DNA of 64,000 nt, taken from contig CAWDMA010000002.1 in NCBI GenBank assembly GCA_963803425.1, positions 1-64,000 on the forward strand, in the 5' to 3' direction. Of this stretch, positions 53,033 to 62,723 are shown piece by piece. The notes beneath the pieces were generated by a model that worked only from the letters and a program-made list of their open reading frames with translations, did no database searches and was not told the origin of the DNA. This DNA is from DASPWW01 sp963803425 (lineage in GTDB: Bacteria; Actinomycetota; Thermoleophilia; Solirubrobacterales; 70-9). Each line of letters opens with the position of its first letter. Within the stretch, counting starts at the first letter, position 1. The position numbers and the translations under genes are program-made.

Positions 53033-55642
53033 ATGGAAGGCGGGGCACGACGGCATCGCAACCGGCGGTTCGGGAGGATCGTGTCGCCGGCGTTCGCGAT
53101 CTTGGCGCTGAGACCGTCGATCTTGGCGCTGAGACCGTCGATCTTGGCGCTGAGACCGTCGATCTTGGCCGTGAGACCGGCGATCCTGGCGCTGAGCTTC
53201 GCGACCTTGGCGCTGAGCCCGGGCACCGCGGTCGCGGCCAACCCGATCCAGATCGAGAACGCCAAAGCCGGCGACAGCCACTGGACGGCCGCCACCCAAG
53301 ATCCGTCGGGGTCGGCGATCGAGGGCTACGCGAGCGCGACCAGCGTGCGCCCAGGCGAGATGATCGGCTTTCACGTCTCCACCACCCCGGCCGCGCGCTA
53401 CCGGATCGAGATCGACCGGCTGGGGTGGTACGGCGGCAGCGGCGGGCGCCGGGTCAGCTGCCTGGTGAGCTCGTCGCTCGATCCGAGCTGCTCACGGGAC
53501 GAAGCGGGCGCTGAGCAGCCCGCGCCCGGAGCTCCCGATCCGGTGACCGGGGAGCTCGAGGTGGGATGGCCGGTGACCGACACGCTGGCCGTGCCCGCCA
53601 GCTGGACGAGCGGCTATTACCTGGCCGTGTTCCGTCTCACCTCTGGTCCCTCGGCGGGACAGACCGGATACACCCCGTTCATCGTCCAGGCGCCGGCCGG
53701 CGAGCACTCGGCGATCCTGGTCCAGGTGCCGTCCAACACCTGGCAGGCATACAACACATGGGGCGGCGAGGACCTGTACACCCAGCCGCGTGCGGTGAAG
53801 GTCTCGTTCGACCGACCGTATGCCCTGGAGGGGCCGACGGCGGTGCCCGCCGGCCACGGAGGCGGTCTGTTCAACTGGGAGTACCCGTTGATTCGTTTCC
53901 TGGAGCGCGGAGGCTGGGACCTGAGCTACGCCACCGACGACGACGTCGATCGCGACCCGAGCATCCTCCTGAACCATGCGCTCGACATGACCGCCGGCCA
54001 CGACGAGTACTGGACCAAGCAGATGCGCGACGGCTGGGAGGCGGCGCGCGCGGCCGGCGTCAACCTCGCCTTCATGGGAGCCAACACCGGCTATTGGCAG
54101 GTCCGCTACGAGGACGGCGACCGCACGATGGTCGGATACAAGACCTCGCCCGACCCCGATCCCGACCCGACCACGCAGACCGTCCAGTTCCGGCAGCTGA
54201 ACCCGCCCCGGCCCGAGTGCGAGCTGGAGGGGGTGCAGTTCGCGGGCGCGGTCCTGTACGGGCAGTACTTCGACTACGCGGTCGCCCCAACCGGAGCCAC
54301 GGACCCGTGGTTCTCCGGGACGGGCTTGACCGCCGGGGCACCGCTGACCGGGTTGGTGGGCGGCGAGACCGACGCGGTCGACCCAGGCTGCCACGTGCCC
54401 CCGCCGGTCACGTTGCTCGGCTACTCGGGCCCACCCGTCGCGGCCGGCACCCCGCCCGTCACCGCCGACAGCGTGCGCTACACGGCGTGCTCCGGCGCCG
54501 AGGTATTCAGCGCCGGCTCGCTGCAGTTCTCCTGGGGCCTCGACTCGTGGCGAGCTCCCGCCTATTCCACGCCCGGGTTTCCGCCGCCGCCGCCGGCGAG
54601 CGCGGGGCTCCAGCAAGCGATGACGCAGGCGCTCGCTGACCTCACCCAGTCCCACGTACCGCTCCCCGGCCCGCCTCAGATCTGCGTGCCGACCTCGAGC
54701 TTCGATACCTCGGTGCCGCTTCCCTCCGTCGGACAGCCGGTGCAGCTCACCTCGACGGCCACCGACCAGTACGGCCAGATTGCGCGCCAGGCGTGGGATC
54801 TGAGCGGCGGGGGCACGTTCACCGACGCCACCGGCGCCACCGCGATCCGCTCGTTCGCCGAACCCGGCGTGTACCGCGTCGGACTGCAGGTCACCGACGC
54901 CAGCGGGGCGCAATCGACGACGACGAAGACGATCAGCGTCTGCACCTGCCCGGCGGCGCCGCGCGCGGCCGCCCCCAGCTGGCCGGTCGCGGAATGGAAC
55001 GGCAGAGCGTGCCAAGGCGCGGCGTTCGGAACCGCGAAACTGGCGGGCGGTCGCTTGCGCTTCTCGCCTGATCCGGGCATCACCCGTTTCACGCTACGGG
55101 CCTACTCGCTCGCGCTGCGCCCCAACGGCCACGTCCGGCGCAGGCTGCTGTCGGCTCGAAGCGCTCGCTCGAGCACCGCATTAGCCCTCCACCGACCGCG
55201 CGCCGCGATCCTGATCGAGGTCAGCACGATCGCCGGCGGCGCGCGGATCAGCAACGGATACCTGCTTCCGGCCCGTACTGGCCGGCGCCGGCCGAACCTC
55301 GGCGCACTCGATGGGACGGCCTGCGACGGCGCGTCCGCCCACGTGCTGACGCCGCTGTTCGGCGGTCCCCGATCGCGCCCACTGAGGGTCGCCGTCACGG
55401 GAACGGGAACGGGAACGGTAAGGGCGACGATCGCCGTCAGGCGCCTCGGGCGGCCAACGCGCTTCAGCCGGGCGGTGTCCGTAGGGCACCGTGCCAGGGT
55501 GATCTCGGTGCGCGCCGCGCGGCTCGCAGCGGGGCCCTACATGGTGACGATCTCCAGCCGCCTGGGCGGCCGGCGCGAGTCGTTCGCGCTGGCCGCGGTC
55601 CGGGTCCGCACTCCGGCCTCAGCGCGGGGCGGGCACCGCTGA
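53033..55642 (+). CDS. Exported N,N-dimethylformamidase beta-like protein with PKD domain
   Basis: An 869-residue protein. The N-terminus is a signal-like segment built from tandem ILALRPS repeats (residues 22-64) ending near ALSPGTAVAANPI. The main domain (about 70-520) matches the DMFase large-subunit C-terminal-like family: HVSTTPAARYRIEIDRLGWY, YTPFIVQAPAGEHSAILVQV, SNTWQAYNTWGGEDLYTQP, RFLERGGWDLSYATDDDVDR, AGHDEYWTKQMRDGWEAARA and NLAFMGANTGYWQVRYEDGD. A PKD-like domain follows (STATDQYGQIARQAWDLSGG, YRVGLQVTDASGAQSTTTKT), then a Ser/Arg-rich C-terminal beta region. It is probably secreted; substrate unknown. Confidence 0.85.
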   Translation: MEGGARRHRNRRFGRIVSPAFAILALRPSILALRPSILALRPSILAVRPAILALSFATLALSPGTAVAANPIQIENAKAGDSHWTAATQDPSGSAIEGYASATSVRPGEMIGFHVSTTPAARYRIEIDRLGWYGGSGGRRVSCLVSSSLDPSCSRDEAGAEQPAPGAPDPVTGELEVGWPVTDTLAVPASWTSGYYLAVFRLTSGPSAGQTGYTPFIVQAPAGEHSAILVQVPSNTWQAYNTWGGEDLYTQPRAVKVSFDRPYALEGPTAVPAGHGGGLFNWEYPLIRFLERGGWDLSYATDDDVDRDPSILLNHALDMTAGHDEYWTKQMRDGWEAARAAGVNLAFMGANTGYWQVRYEDGDRTMVGYKTSPDPDPDPTTQTVQFRQLNPPRPECELEGVQFAGAVLYGQYFDYAVAPTGATDPWFSGTGLTAGAPLTGLVGGETDAVDPGCHVPPPVTLLGYSGPPVAAGTPPVTADSVRYTACSGAEVFSAGSLQFSWGLDSWRAPAYSTPGFPPPPPASAGLQQAMTQALADLTQSHVPLPGPPQICVPTSSFDTSVPLPSVGQPVQLTSTATDQYGQIARQAWDLSGGGTFTDATGATAIRSFAEPGVYRVGLQVTDASGAQSTTTKTISVCTCPAAPRAAAPSWPVAEWNGRACQGAAFGTAKLAGGRLRFSPDPGITRFTLRAYSLALRPNGHVRRRLLSARSARSSTALALHRPRAAILIEVSTIAGGARISNGYLLPARTGRRRPNLGALDGTACDGASAHVLTPLFGGPRSRPLRVAVTGTGTGTVRATIAVRRLGRPTRFSRAVSVGHRARVISVRAARLAAGPYMVTISSRLGGRRESFALAAVRVRTPASARGGHR
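53098..53223 (+). repeat. Six 21-bp tandem repeats encoding the signal-peptide core
   Basis: Three exact units of GATCTTGGCGCTGAGACCGT+C (53098-53160) are followed by three diverged units to 53223. Each unit encodes seven residues (ILALRPS, ILAVRPA, ILALSFA, TLALSPG). Unit number probably varies by slippage. Confidence 0.9.
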
Positions 55643-55721
55643 GCAGTCGGCACCCGAGCGCGAGCTCTCCGCACCGAAGTTCCGGGCGGGCGCCGCTGAG
55701 CCGTCGCCACCCGAGCGCGAG

Positions 55722-56504
55722 CTACCGCCCGACGATCGCCAGCGTGGCGTCGTGGAGCAGCGCATTGCTCGCCAGCGCGTCGCCACCGTCGGCCGTCAGC
55801 GCTCCGCCCAGATCGGTGAAGCGGCCGCCCGCCTGCTCCACGATCACGCGCGGGGCGGCCAGGTCCCACAGCGAGACGTCGGCCTCGCAGCAGATCTCGG
55901 CGGCGCCCTCGGCGACGAGCATGTAGCCCCAGAAGTCGCCGAACCCGCGGGTCCGCCAGCACCGGCGGGCGAGCGTCAGCAGCGGCCCGACCCCGATTGA
56001 CTGCTCCCAGCCGTCGATCCCCGACACGCACAGCTGCGCGTCGCCGAGCTCGCGGATCCCGGACACCGCGAGCCGCCGTGGCCCGTTCGACAAACCGTCG
56101 TCGAGGAACGCGCCGGCTCCCTTCGATGCCCACCAGCGGCGGCCGAGCGCCGGCGCCGAGACGACGCCGGCGACGATCTCCTCGTGATCCTGGAGCGCCA
56201 GCAGCGTCGCCCATACCGGGATCCCGCGCACGTAGTTCTTGGTCCCGTCGATCGGATCGATGATCCAGCGGCGAACGACGTCGGCGCCGACCGAGCTGCC
56301 GTATTCCTCGCCCAGCACGGAGTCTCCGGGGCGCGCCTGCGCCAGGCGCTCGCGCGCCGCACGCTCGACGTCGCGGTCGGCCTCCGTGACCGGCGTGAGG
56401 TCCGGCTTGGTCTCGACGAGCAGGTCATCGGCCCGAAACCGCTCCAGGGTGAGCGCATCGGCGATGTCCGCCAGTTCCAGCGCCAACGCGAGATCGTCCG
56501 CCAC
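55722..56504 (-). CDS. hisN: Histidinol-phosphatase, inositol monophosphatase type
   Basis: A 260-residue Mg-dependent phosphatase. Motifs: KPDLTPVTEADRDVERAARE, SVLGEEYGSS (metal Glu), WIIDPIDGTKNYVRGIPVWA (DPIDGT) and SLWDLAAPRVIVEQAGGRFT (WDxAA). The NYVRG variant after DGTK is typical of the actinobacterial histidinol-phosphatase subgroup (HisN) rather than of inositol-specific enzymes. GTG start. Divergent from the M20 peptidase with 35 bases between the two starts. Confidence 0.9.
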   Translation of the reverse strand: MADDLALALELADIADALTLERFRADDLLVETKPDLTPVTEADRDVERAARERLAQARPGDSVLGEEYGSSVGADVVRRWIIDPIDGTKNYVRGIPVWATLLALQDHEEIVAGVVSAPALGRRWWASKGAGAFLDDGLSNGPRRLAVSGIRELGDAQLCVSGIDGWEQSIGVGPLLTLARRCWRTRGFGDFWGYMLVAEGAAEICCEADVSLWDLAAPRVIVEQAGGRFTDLGGALTADGGDALASNALLHDATLAIVGR

Positions 56505-56539
56505 AACGGCGGATCCTAACTGGGGTAGCCTGCGGGCTG

Positions 56540-57859
56540 ATGGCGCTGGAACTCCAGCAGGAGACCACCGAGGTCCTGCAGCGGCTGGTCCGCTTCAACA
56601 CCGTCAACCCGCCCGGCAACGAGCGCCCCGCGATCGACTACCTCGCCGCCTACCTGACGGAGGCCGGGTTCGAGACCGAGCTGCTCGGCACCTCCGACGA
56701 GCGGCCGAACCTGATCGCGACGCTGCGCAGCGACACACCGAGCGACACCCGCGGCCCGACCCTGTGCTACCTCGGTCACGTCGACACGGTGCTCGCCGAT
56801 CCCTCGGACTGGGCCCGCGACCCGTGGTCGGGGGAGATCGAAGACGGCTACCTGTGGGGCCGCGGCGCGCTCGACATGAAGTCCCAGGTCGCGGCGGAGG
56901 CGGTCGCCGCGGCGGGCCTTGCTCGCGACGGCTGGAGACCGCGGCACGGCGCATTGCAGCTCGTGTTCGTGGCCGACGAGGAGACCGGCGGCGACGTCGG
57001 CGCCCGCTGGTTGACCGAGAAGCACCCAGACAAGGTCCGCTGCGACATGCTGATCAACGAGGGCGGCGGCGACATCCTCGAGCTCGACGGCACGCGGCAC
57101 TACGGCGTCTGCGTCGCCGAGAAGGGGATCTTCCGCTTCAAGCTGACCGCACGTGGGATGGCGGGCCACGCGTCGGTTCCGCGGACCGGAGACAACGCGC
57201 TGCTGAAGCTCGCCCCCGCGTTGCAGAGCTTTGGCGGCAAACAGCCCTCGTATGACATCACGGAGGGACCGGCCGGGCTGCTGCGAGGAATCGGGCAGGA
57301 TCCGGCGGATCCCGACGGGGCGCTCAAGCGCATCGGCGAGCTCGACCCCGCCCTGGTGGTGTTCATCGAGCCGATGCTCGGTGTGACGCTGACACCGACG
57401 ATGATCCACGCCTCGGACAAGGTGAACGTGATCCCGGCCCACGCCTACGTCAAGGTCGACTGCCGCGTTCCGCCCGGACTCGGCGAGGACACCGCGCGGG
57501 AGCGGATCAAGGAGGTGCTGGGCGCGCACGCCGACGGCTACGAGCTGGAGTTCACGGAGACCGTGACGGGGAACGCGTCCCCAATCGAGAGCCCCTTGAT
57601 GTCCGCGATCGACCAATGGATCCGCGGCAACGATCCCGCAGGGGACACGATTCCCACGATCCTGCCGGGATTCTCCGATTCGCGCTGGTTCCGCGAGGCG
57701 TTCCCCGACTGCGTCGCATATGGGTTCTTCCCCAAGCGGCACATGCCGCTGCTCCAGTCGGCGCCGCTCGTGCACAATGCGGATGAGCGCATCGATGTGC
57801 GCGACCTAGGCTTCGCTGCGGGCTTCTACGCCGATCTGGCGCGCACGTTGCTCGGCTAG
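56540..57859 (+). CDS. M20-family metallopeptidase (ArgE/DapE-like)
   Basis: A 439-residue di-zinc amidohydrolase. Metal ligands: LCYLGHVDTVLADPSDW (His, Asp), WGRGALDMKSQVAAEAVAAA (bridging Asp), VFVADEETGGDVGARWL (catalytic Glu and ligand), CDMLINEGGG (Glu) and APLVHNADERIDVRDL (His). The dimerisation domain includes FKLTARGMAGHASVPRTGDN. Full-length and intact. Substrate is probably an N-acyl amino acid or dipeptide; DapE and ArgE cannot be told apart from the sequence alone. Overlaps the end of the convergent MFS gene by 54 bases. Confidence 0.92.
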   Translation: MALELQQETTEVLQRLVRFNTVNPPGNERPAIDYLAAYLTEAGFETELLGTSDERPNLIATLRSDTPSDTRGPTLCYLGHVDTVLADPSDWARDPWSGEIEDGYLWGRGALDMKSQVAAEAVAAAGLARDGWRPRHGALQLVFVADEETGGDVGARWLTEKHPDKVRCDMLINEGGGDILELDGTRHYGVCVAEKGIFRFKLTARGMAGHASVPRTGDNALLKLAPALQSFGGKQPSYDITEGPAGLLRGIGQDPADPDGALKRIGELDPALVVFIEPMLGVTLTPTMIHASDKVNVIPAHAYVKVDCRVPPGLGEDTARERIKEVLGAHADGYELEFTETVTGNASPIESPLMSAIDQWIRGNDPAGDTIPTILPGFSDSRWFREAFPDCVAYGFFPKRHMPLLQSAPLVHNADERIDVRDLGFAAGFYADLARTLLG

Positions 57860-59079
57860 CGCGGCGCCGTCGCCGGGGAGCTCGCGGGTCGAGCGCGGAA
57901 GCAGACCGATCGCGAGCAAGGCGAGCCCGATCACAGAGCCCACCCCCAGCACCTCCCGCGCCCCGACCGCCGAGGCAAGCGGACCCGCGATCAGGTAGCC
58001 GACCGGCAGCAGCGCCAGCGAACCCATCCAGTCCCAGGCGCTGACCCGCGACAGCGCGCTCGGCGGGATGTGGCGGGCGAGCGCCGTCTCCCACCAGATC
58101 ATCAGCAGCGCGAAGCCGAACCCGGTCGCCGAATCGCGCACACGAACACGAGCGCCAGCGGCGCGCCGAGCGCGAACAGGCCGTTCTGCAGCGGCCACGC
58201 GAACACCAGCAGCATCCCGGCGAGCAGCGGACGTGCCGGACGCCACCGCAACGCCGTCACGGCGCCGGCCACGGCGCCGATGCCGGCGGCGGTCTCGAGC
58301 AGGCCAAACACGCCGGCGCTGCCGTACCAGTCGCGGGCGACGACGGGCGCCAGCGCGTACCACTGCGCATATACGCACAGCACCGCGCCGGTGAACACCG
58401 CGATCGTGACCCACACCCAGGGTCGGCTGCGGACCTCGCGCCAGCCGCCGCTGAGCCCACGCAGCAGCGACTCCGGCGGCGAGGACTCGCCGCGCGCCCG
58501 GGGGCGCACGCGCACCAGCAGCGCGGCGCTCAGCAGGAACGTGGCGGCATCGAACGCGAACGCTTCACCGGCGCCGACGCCGAGCACCAGCGCCGTCGCC
58601 AGCGCGGGCCCGATCAGGAAGCCGAGATTGGAGACCGACTCGGTCAAGCGCCCGAGCGTCCTGGATCAGCGTCCTCGGGCACCGTCTGCGGGATCAGGCC
58701 GGTGTAGGCGGGCTGGAAGAACGCCCGCGCAGCGCCGAACAGCGCTTCGATCGCCACCAGCTGCCAAATCGCGGACCGCACCGGTGAAGATCAGGATCGC
58801 GACCGCGGCGTGCAAGGAGAAGCGCATCAGGTCGGTGACGATCATGATCTTCTGGCGCGCCAGCCTGTCCGCCCAAACGCCGCCGAACAGGATCAGCGTG
58901 ACCAGCGGCAGCGTCTGCGCTGCGAGCACCAGCCCCAGATCGGTGGGCGACCCGGTCAGCTGCGTCACGAACAGCGCGATCGCGACCACGACCACCTGGT
59001 CGCCGATCACGCTGGCCGACTGGCCGAGGAACAGATATCTGAAGTTTGTGTGGCGCAGGACGCCTAGCTGGGAACTCAC
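57806..59079 (-). pseudogene. MFS transporter with frameshifts
   Basis: Three frames combine into one 12-helix carrier of about 420 residues. N-terminal part: LRHTNFRYLFLGQSASVIGD, QVVVVAIALFVTQLTGSPTD, LFGGVWADRLARQKIMIVTD (motif A) and FSLHAAVAILIFTGAVR. Middle part: VSNLGFLIGPALATALVLGV and PWVWVTIAVFTGAVLCVYAQ. C-terminal part: GFALLMIWWETALARHIPPS, ALSRVSAWDWMGSLALLPVG. Shifts are needed near 58780, 58660 and 58120. It resembles EntS/MFS_3-type exporters. The substrate is unknown. Confidence 0.83.
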
Positions 59080-59235
59080 TGGACACGCTCAACGGACGTA
59101 AACGACGGGACAACTGGCCAGCCGCGGAAGCCTTCGAAAGGCGGCGCTGGCGGAGAACGAAGTTACGGTCGGCGGCGAGCGATCATCGCGCACTCAGGGT
59201 AGCAACGCCCACGTGAGCCCCAATAGACTGGGCCG

Positions 59236-60325
59236 ATGGTGACGCAGGTTTCGGCCCGGCTATCCCCCGAGGTCTTCAGGCTGCCGGTGCCGCGGATCCG
59301 GGAGGGCTACTACTCGGACGCCTACTTCGTCTACACCAAGCAGCTGCTCGAAGCCGAGGACCACCACCCTCGCGTGACGATGCAGGTGTTCCAGAAGCAC
59401 GACTCGTGCTCGGCGGGATCGACGAGGCGATCGCGATCCTGAAGCTGTGCGCCGGGCACGAGCTGGACGGGATCTGGATCCCGGGGTTCGACGAGCTCAC
59501 GTCCACGCCCTGCGTGAGGGCGACCGGATCGCGCCGCGCGAGACGGTGATGACGATCGAGGGCGACTACAGCCTGTTCGCCCACCTCGAGACCGTGTACC
59601 TGGGCACGCTGGCGCGTCGCTCGCTGATCATGCGCAACGTGTCCGAGGTGGTCGAGGCGGCCCGGGCAAGCAGATCTTCTACTTCCCCGCCCGCCACGAC
59701 CACTGGCACGTGCAGACCGGCGACGGCTGGAGCGCCCACGTCGCCGGCGCGATCGGAGTCTCGACCGACGCCCAGGCCTCGTGGTGGGGCGGGCGCGGCG
59801 ATCGGCACCGTCCCCCACGGGCTGATCGCCGCCTACGGCGGGGACACCGTGAAGGCGGCGACGGTGTTCGCCGACCGCTTTCACGGCGAGATGAACATCA
59901 CGGTGCTGGTCGACTGGGACAACGACTCGGTGGGCACCGCGCTGGCGGTCGCGGACGCGCTCGGCCCGAAGCTGTGGGGCGTCCGGCTCGACACCTCCGA
60001 GGATCTCGTCGATCGCTCCCTGCTCAACGAGATGGGCGGCTACCGTCCGACCGGCGTCAACCCCCGGCTCGTCGCGAAGGTCCGCGGTGCGCTCGACGAG
60101 CACGGCCTCCCGGACGTCAGGATCGTCGCCAGCGGCGGATTCACCGTGGCGCGGATCCGCGAGTTCGAGGAGAGCGGCGTGCCGGTCGACGCCTACGGCG
60201 TCGGATCCTCGCTGATCCGCGGCGCCAACGACTTCACGGCCGACATCGTGATCGTCGAGGGGCGCCCGTGCGCGAAGGTCGGACGCAAGTACTCGCCGAA
60301 CTCCAGGCTGGAGAAGGTGGAGTGA
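59236..60325 (+). pseudogene. pncB: Nicotinate phosphoribosyltransferase with frameshifts
   Basis: The enzyme joins nicotinate and PRPP in NAD salvage. Pieces: RLPVPRIREGYYSDAYFVYT and VTMQVFQKHDS (59236-59405), AIAILKLCAGHELDGIWIPG, TVHALREGDRIAPRETVMTI, EGDYSLFAHLETVYLGTLAR, then IFYFPARHDHWHVQTGDGWS and GAIGVSTDAQASWWGGRG in another frame, and VPHGLIAAYGGDTVKAATVF, MNITVLVDWDNDSVGTALAV, LWGVRLDTSEDLVDRSL. At least three single-base shifts are needed (near 59405, 59500, 59665 and 59790). The residues are otherwise well conserved, so read errors are plausible. Type II phosphoribosyltransferase fold. Confidence 0.85.
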
Positions 60326-60371
60326 GCTCGGCGCCCGGCGCTCGGCGGCGGCCCGGGTATCCTCACGCCCG

Positions 60372-60782
60372 ATGCTGTCTACGATCGACCATCTGGGCGT
60401 CGCCGTCGAAGACATCGACGCGGCGATCGCACTGTACCGCGACACCTTGGGGATGCCGCTCGTTCACCGCGAGACGGTCACCGAGCAGGGCGTCGACGCC
60501 GCGCTGCTCGATGTCGGCGACGGGCACGTGGAGCTGCTCGCGCCGCTCGGCCCCGACACGCCGGTGGGCAAGTTCCTGGCGCGCAACGGCCCAGGCCTGC
60601 ACCACGTGGCCTATCGCGTCGCGAACGTCGAGCAAACGCTCGGGGCGCTCGCGACCGCTGGCCTGCGACTGATCGACGAGCGGCCGCGGGGCGGGATCCG
60701 CGGCTCGCGCGTGGCGTTCGTGCACCCCGCGTCGACCGGCGGCGTCCTGACCGAGATAGTCCAGCCTGCCGAGGAGCACTGA
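60372..60782 (+). CDS. mce: Methylmalonyl-CoA epimerase
   Basis: A 136-residue VOC-fold enzyme that interconverts (2R)- and (2S)-methylmalonyl-CoA. Metal ligands are visible as TIDHLGVAVEDIDAAIALYR (His), GDGHVELLAPLGPDTPVGKF (Glu; the VELLxPxxxxxPVxKFL stretch is diagnostic), GPGLHHVAYRVANVEQTL (His) and HPASTGGVLTEIVQP (Glu). Full length. It is followed after two bases by the DUF3107-like gene. Confidence 0.95.
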   Translation: MLSTIDHLGVAVEDIDAAIALYRDTLGMPLVHRETVTEQGVDAALLDVGDGHVELLAPLGPDTPVGKFLARNGPGLHHVAYRVANVEQTLGALATAGLRLIDERPRGGIRGSRVAFVHPASTGGVLTEIVQPAEEH

Positions 60783-60784
60783 CG

Positions 60785-61009
60785 ATGGCCGACGAGAAAC
60801 CACAGAAGATCAGCATCGGGTTCATCGGCGGGCAGGTGCTGTCAGCGCGGGTCGCCCCCGCCGAGCTGACCACGCTGCGCAACACGCTCGGCTCTCGGGA
60901 CGGCTGGTATGACCTCACCGCCGAGGACGGGACAGTCGCGCTCGACCTGGGCCGGATCGTGTACGTGCTCGTCGACCACGAGGGGCACCGCGTCGGGTTC
61001 GGGACCTGA
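60785..61009 (+). CDS. DUF3107-like small protein
   Basis: A 74-residue beta-rich protein: KISIGFIGGQVLSARVAPAE, GWYDLTAEDGTVALDLGRIV and YVLVDHEGHRVGFGT. The end pattern (a small strand pair, then RIxYVxxxxxxxRVGFG) is that of DUF3107, an actinobacterial family of unknown role. It sits two bases after the epimerase stop codon, so the two are cotranscribed and probably translationally coupled. Confidence 0.65.
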   Translation: MADEKPQKISIGFIGGQVLSARVAPAELTTLRNTLGSRDGWYDLTAEDGTVALDLGRIVYVLVDHEGHRVGFGT

Positions 61010-61034
61010 GCCGGTGGGCAGCCCACGAGAGCGG

Positions 61035-61560
61035 TCACGGATTCGCGGTCGCGAACGCGACGTGCCCCTCGACATGTGCTTGCACCGGACCGTCCGCGAG
61101 GTGCCGCACGCGGCAGCCCGCCGGCGCGCAGTGCACCACGGCCGTACGAGCGCCACCTCGGTCACCAGTAGATCGCCCGGCCGCACGCTGGCGTCCGCGA
61201 GCGTCGCCGCCGGGATGCGCAGCGGCATCGTCGCCCGGATGGCGGTTGCCGGGCGTCAGCCGATCTGCCACCAGCGCGTTCCTCGCGTGGCGAAACCTGC
61301 GCTCTCGACCCCGATATCTGGGCCGTGGGGAAGCTTGAATTCGCCACTAGCGCCGTCCTTCCACGCGGCGTGATCGCGAAGATCCGGCCGCCGGTCTCGT
61401 CCGGCGCAAGCAGGTCCCCGGCGAAGGGGCCGAAGCTCCAGGGGGGCAACCGCAATCCCGCCCTCGACGCGCGGGGCGTGCCGCGTGATCGTCGTGACGG
61501 CGCCACGGCAGTCGATCGCGACCACGGTGGAGCGCGGGCCGGCGCAACAACGTCAGCGAA
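61035..61560 (-). pseudogene. Beta-propeller-type protein fragment, frameshifted
   Basis: Joined pieces give STVVAIDCRGAVTTITRHAP, VEGGIAVAPWSFGPFAGDLL, APDETGGRIFAITPRG, GPDIGVESAGFATRGTRWWQ, ADRLTPGNRHPGDDA, LRIPAATLADASVRPGDLLV and a C-terminus ending VEGHVAFATANP. The VEGGIAVAP...G.FGGDLLAPDE pattern fits secreted propeller proteins that I have seen in Solirubrobacterales. Two or three shifts are present, and the N-terminal half is absent: at about 61557 the sequence turns into an epimerase fragment. Confidence 0.55.
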
Positions 61561-61919
61561 CCGCTTCTCCGGTGCGGAGCACGCGGCCTCAAGCAGGTGC
61601 TGGGTAGCCAGCACGTTGTTTGGTCAGGGTACTGCTCGAAGCGCTCGCCCCAGCTGGGGCGCACGCCAGGCTCCGCCGCCAGGTGGAAAACGACCTCGCA
61701 CTCGTCTAGCAGGTCACGGAGGTCGCCGCGCGCCAGGTCGATCGGGACGAACTCGAACGCCTCGAACTCCATCGCCCGTTCCAGGTTGCGGAGCTTCTCG
61801 CGACGTCCGTAGTTGTCATTGAAGCAGTCGACACCGATCACGCTCTCCCCGTCGCCGAGCAGCGACTCCGTGAGATGTGAGCCGATGAAGCCAGCACAGC
61901 CTGTGACGAGCGCGCGCAT
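61557..61919 (-). pseudogene. N-terminal fragment of an NAD-dependent sugar epimerase
   Basis: From the ATG at 61919: MRALVTGCAGFIGSHLTESL (Rossmann GxxGFIGSH), then GVDCFNDNYGRREKLRNLER, GDLRDLLDECEVVFHLAAEP and GVRPSWGERFEQYPDQ. After a shift near 61620 it continues LATQHLLEAACSAPEKRF and stops matching at about 61557, before the YxxxK catalytic motif. It is therefore an inactive fragment of about 120 residues, fused to the propeller fragment. Probably an UDP-glucose 4-epimerase-like gene originally. Confidence 0.75.
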
Positions 61920-62093
61920 CTGAGACGCGCAGCCTAGCTGTCGCCGCGGGATGTGAACGCCGTGCACCGGACGGACCTGAAGTTATAGACATCGCGAAAT
62001 CGAAGGCGACTCTCTTGCGCCTCCATAGCGTTGTCGCGGAGGTGCCTGGTAGTCCCCCGAAAACTGGGTCGCGCCGCGCCTCGGTCACCAACA

Positions 62094-62710
62094 GTGGCTT
62101 CTGACAAGCGATGGATCGTCTCCCGAGTCCCGCCCGGGCCCGGGCGGGCGCTGGATCTGGGGGACGGTGCCGGAGAGCTATATGGCCCCCTTGCGGCGCG
62201 AGGCTACAGCTACGTGAACCTGGATCCCGCGGCGTCAGGTCCCGGTGCCGTGATCGGGGACGCGCACGACCTTCCGTTCGATGCGGAGTCCTTCGACGTC
62301 GTGGTGGCCTGCGACGCGCTCGAATCCTGCCACACCCCAACCGCGGTGATGAGCGAGATCGAGCGGGTTCTGAAGCCCGGTGGACGCCTTGTCACCTGGG
62401 CCCATTCATGCATCCCTCTTACGGGGACGACTACTACCGCTACACGCGGGTCGGGCTCCAGCACCTGCTTCGAACCGCAGGGCTGCGGATGGTCTGGATC
62501 GAGGCTCCTCTCGGCCTGTTCACGATCTTGGCCAACATGCTCGTCGCGACCATGAGTCGAACCGGTCTGCGCTCGATCCGACAACCTGCGAGACGAACGG
62601 CTGCCCGGCTGGACAGAACGAGGCGATGGACCGCGTATGCAGCGACCTACCTGCTGGTGGCCGTCAAACCAGAAGCAGAGGCTGGCGCCCCTTCCCGGTC
62701 GACCGGATGA
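62094..62710 (+). pseudogene. SAM-dependent methyltransferase (class I) with one frameshift
   Basis: From the GTG at 62094: PGRALDLGDGAGELYGPLAA (motif I), YVNLDPAASGPGAVIGDAHD, LPFDAESFDVVVACDALESC (motif of Methyltransf_11) and MSEIERVLKPGGRLVTWAHS. One base is missing near 62400; in the restored frame: MHPSYGDDYYRYTRVGLQHL, LRTAGLRMVWIEAPLGLFTI and a C-terminal helical part. The FMHPxxGDDYYRYTxxGLxxL stretch is typical of methyltransferases in polysaccharide or lipid clusters, in keeping with the epimerase fragment upstream. Confidence 0.8.
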
Positions 62711-62723
62711 AGCTCGCGATCCC

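Noticed and set aside
53098..53223. 21-bp repeats as a CRISPR array or DNA-binding array
   Set aside because: They are contiguous, keep the reading frame and encode seven-residue steps of an exported protein.
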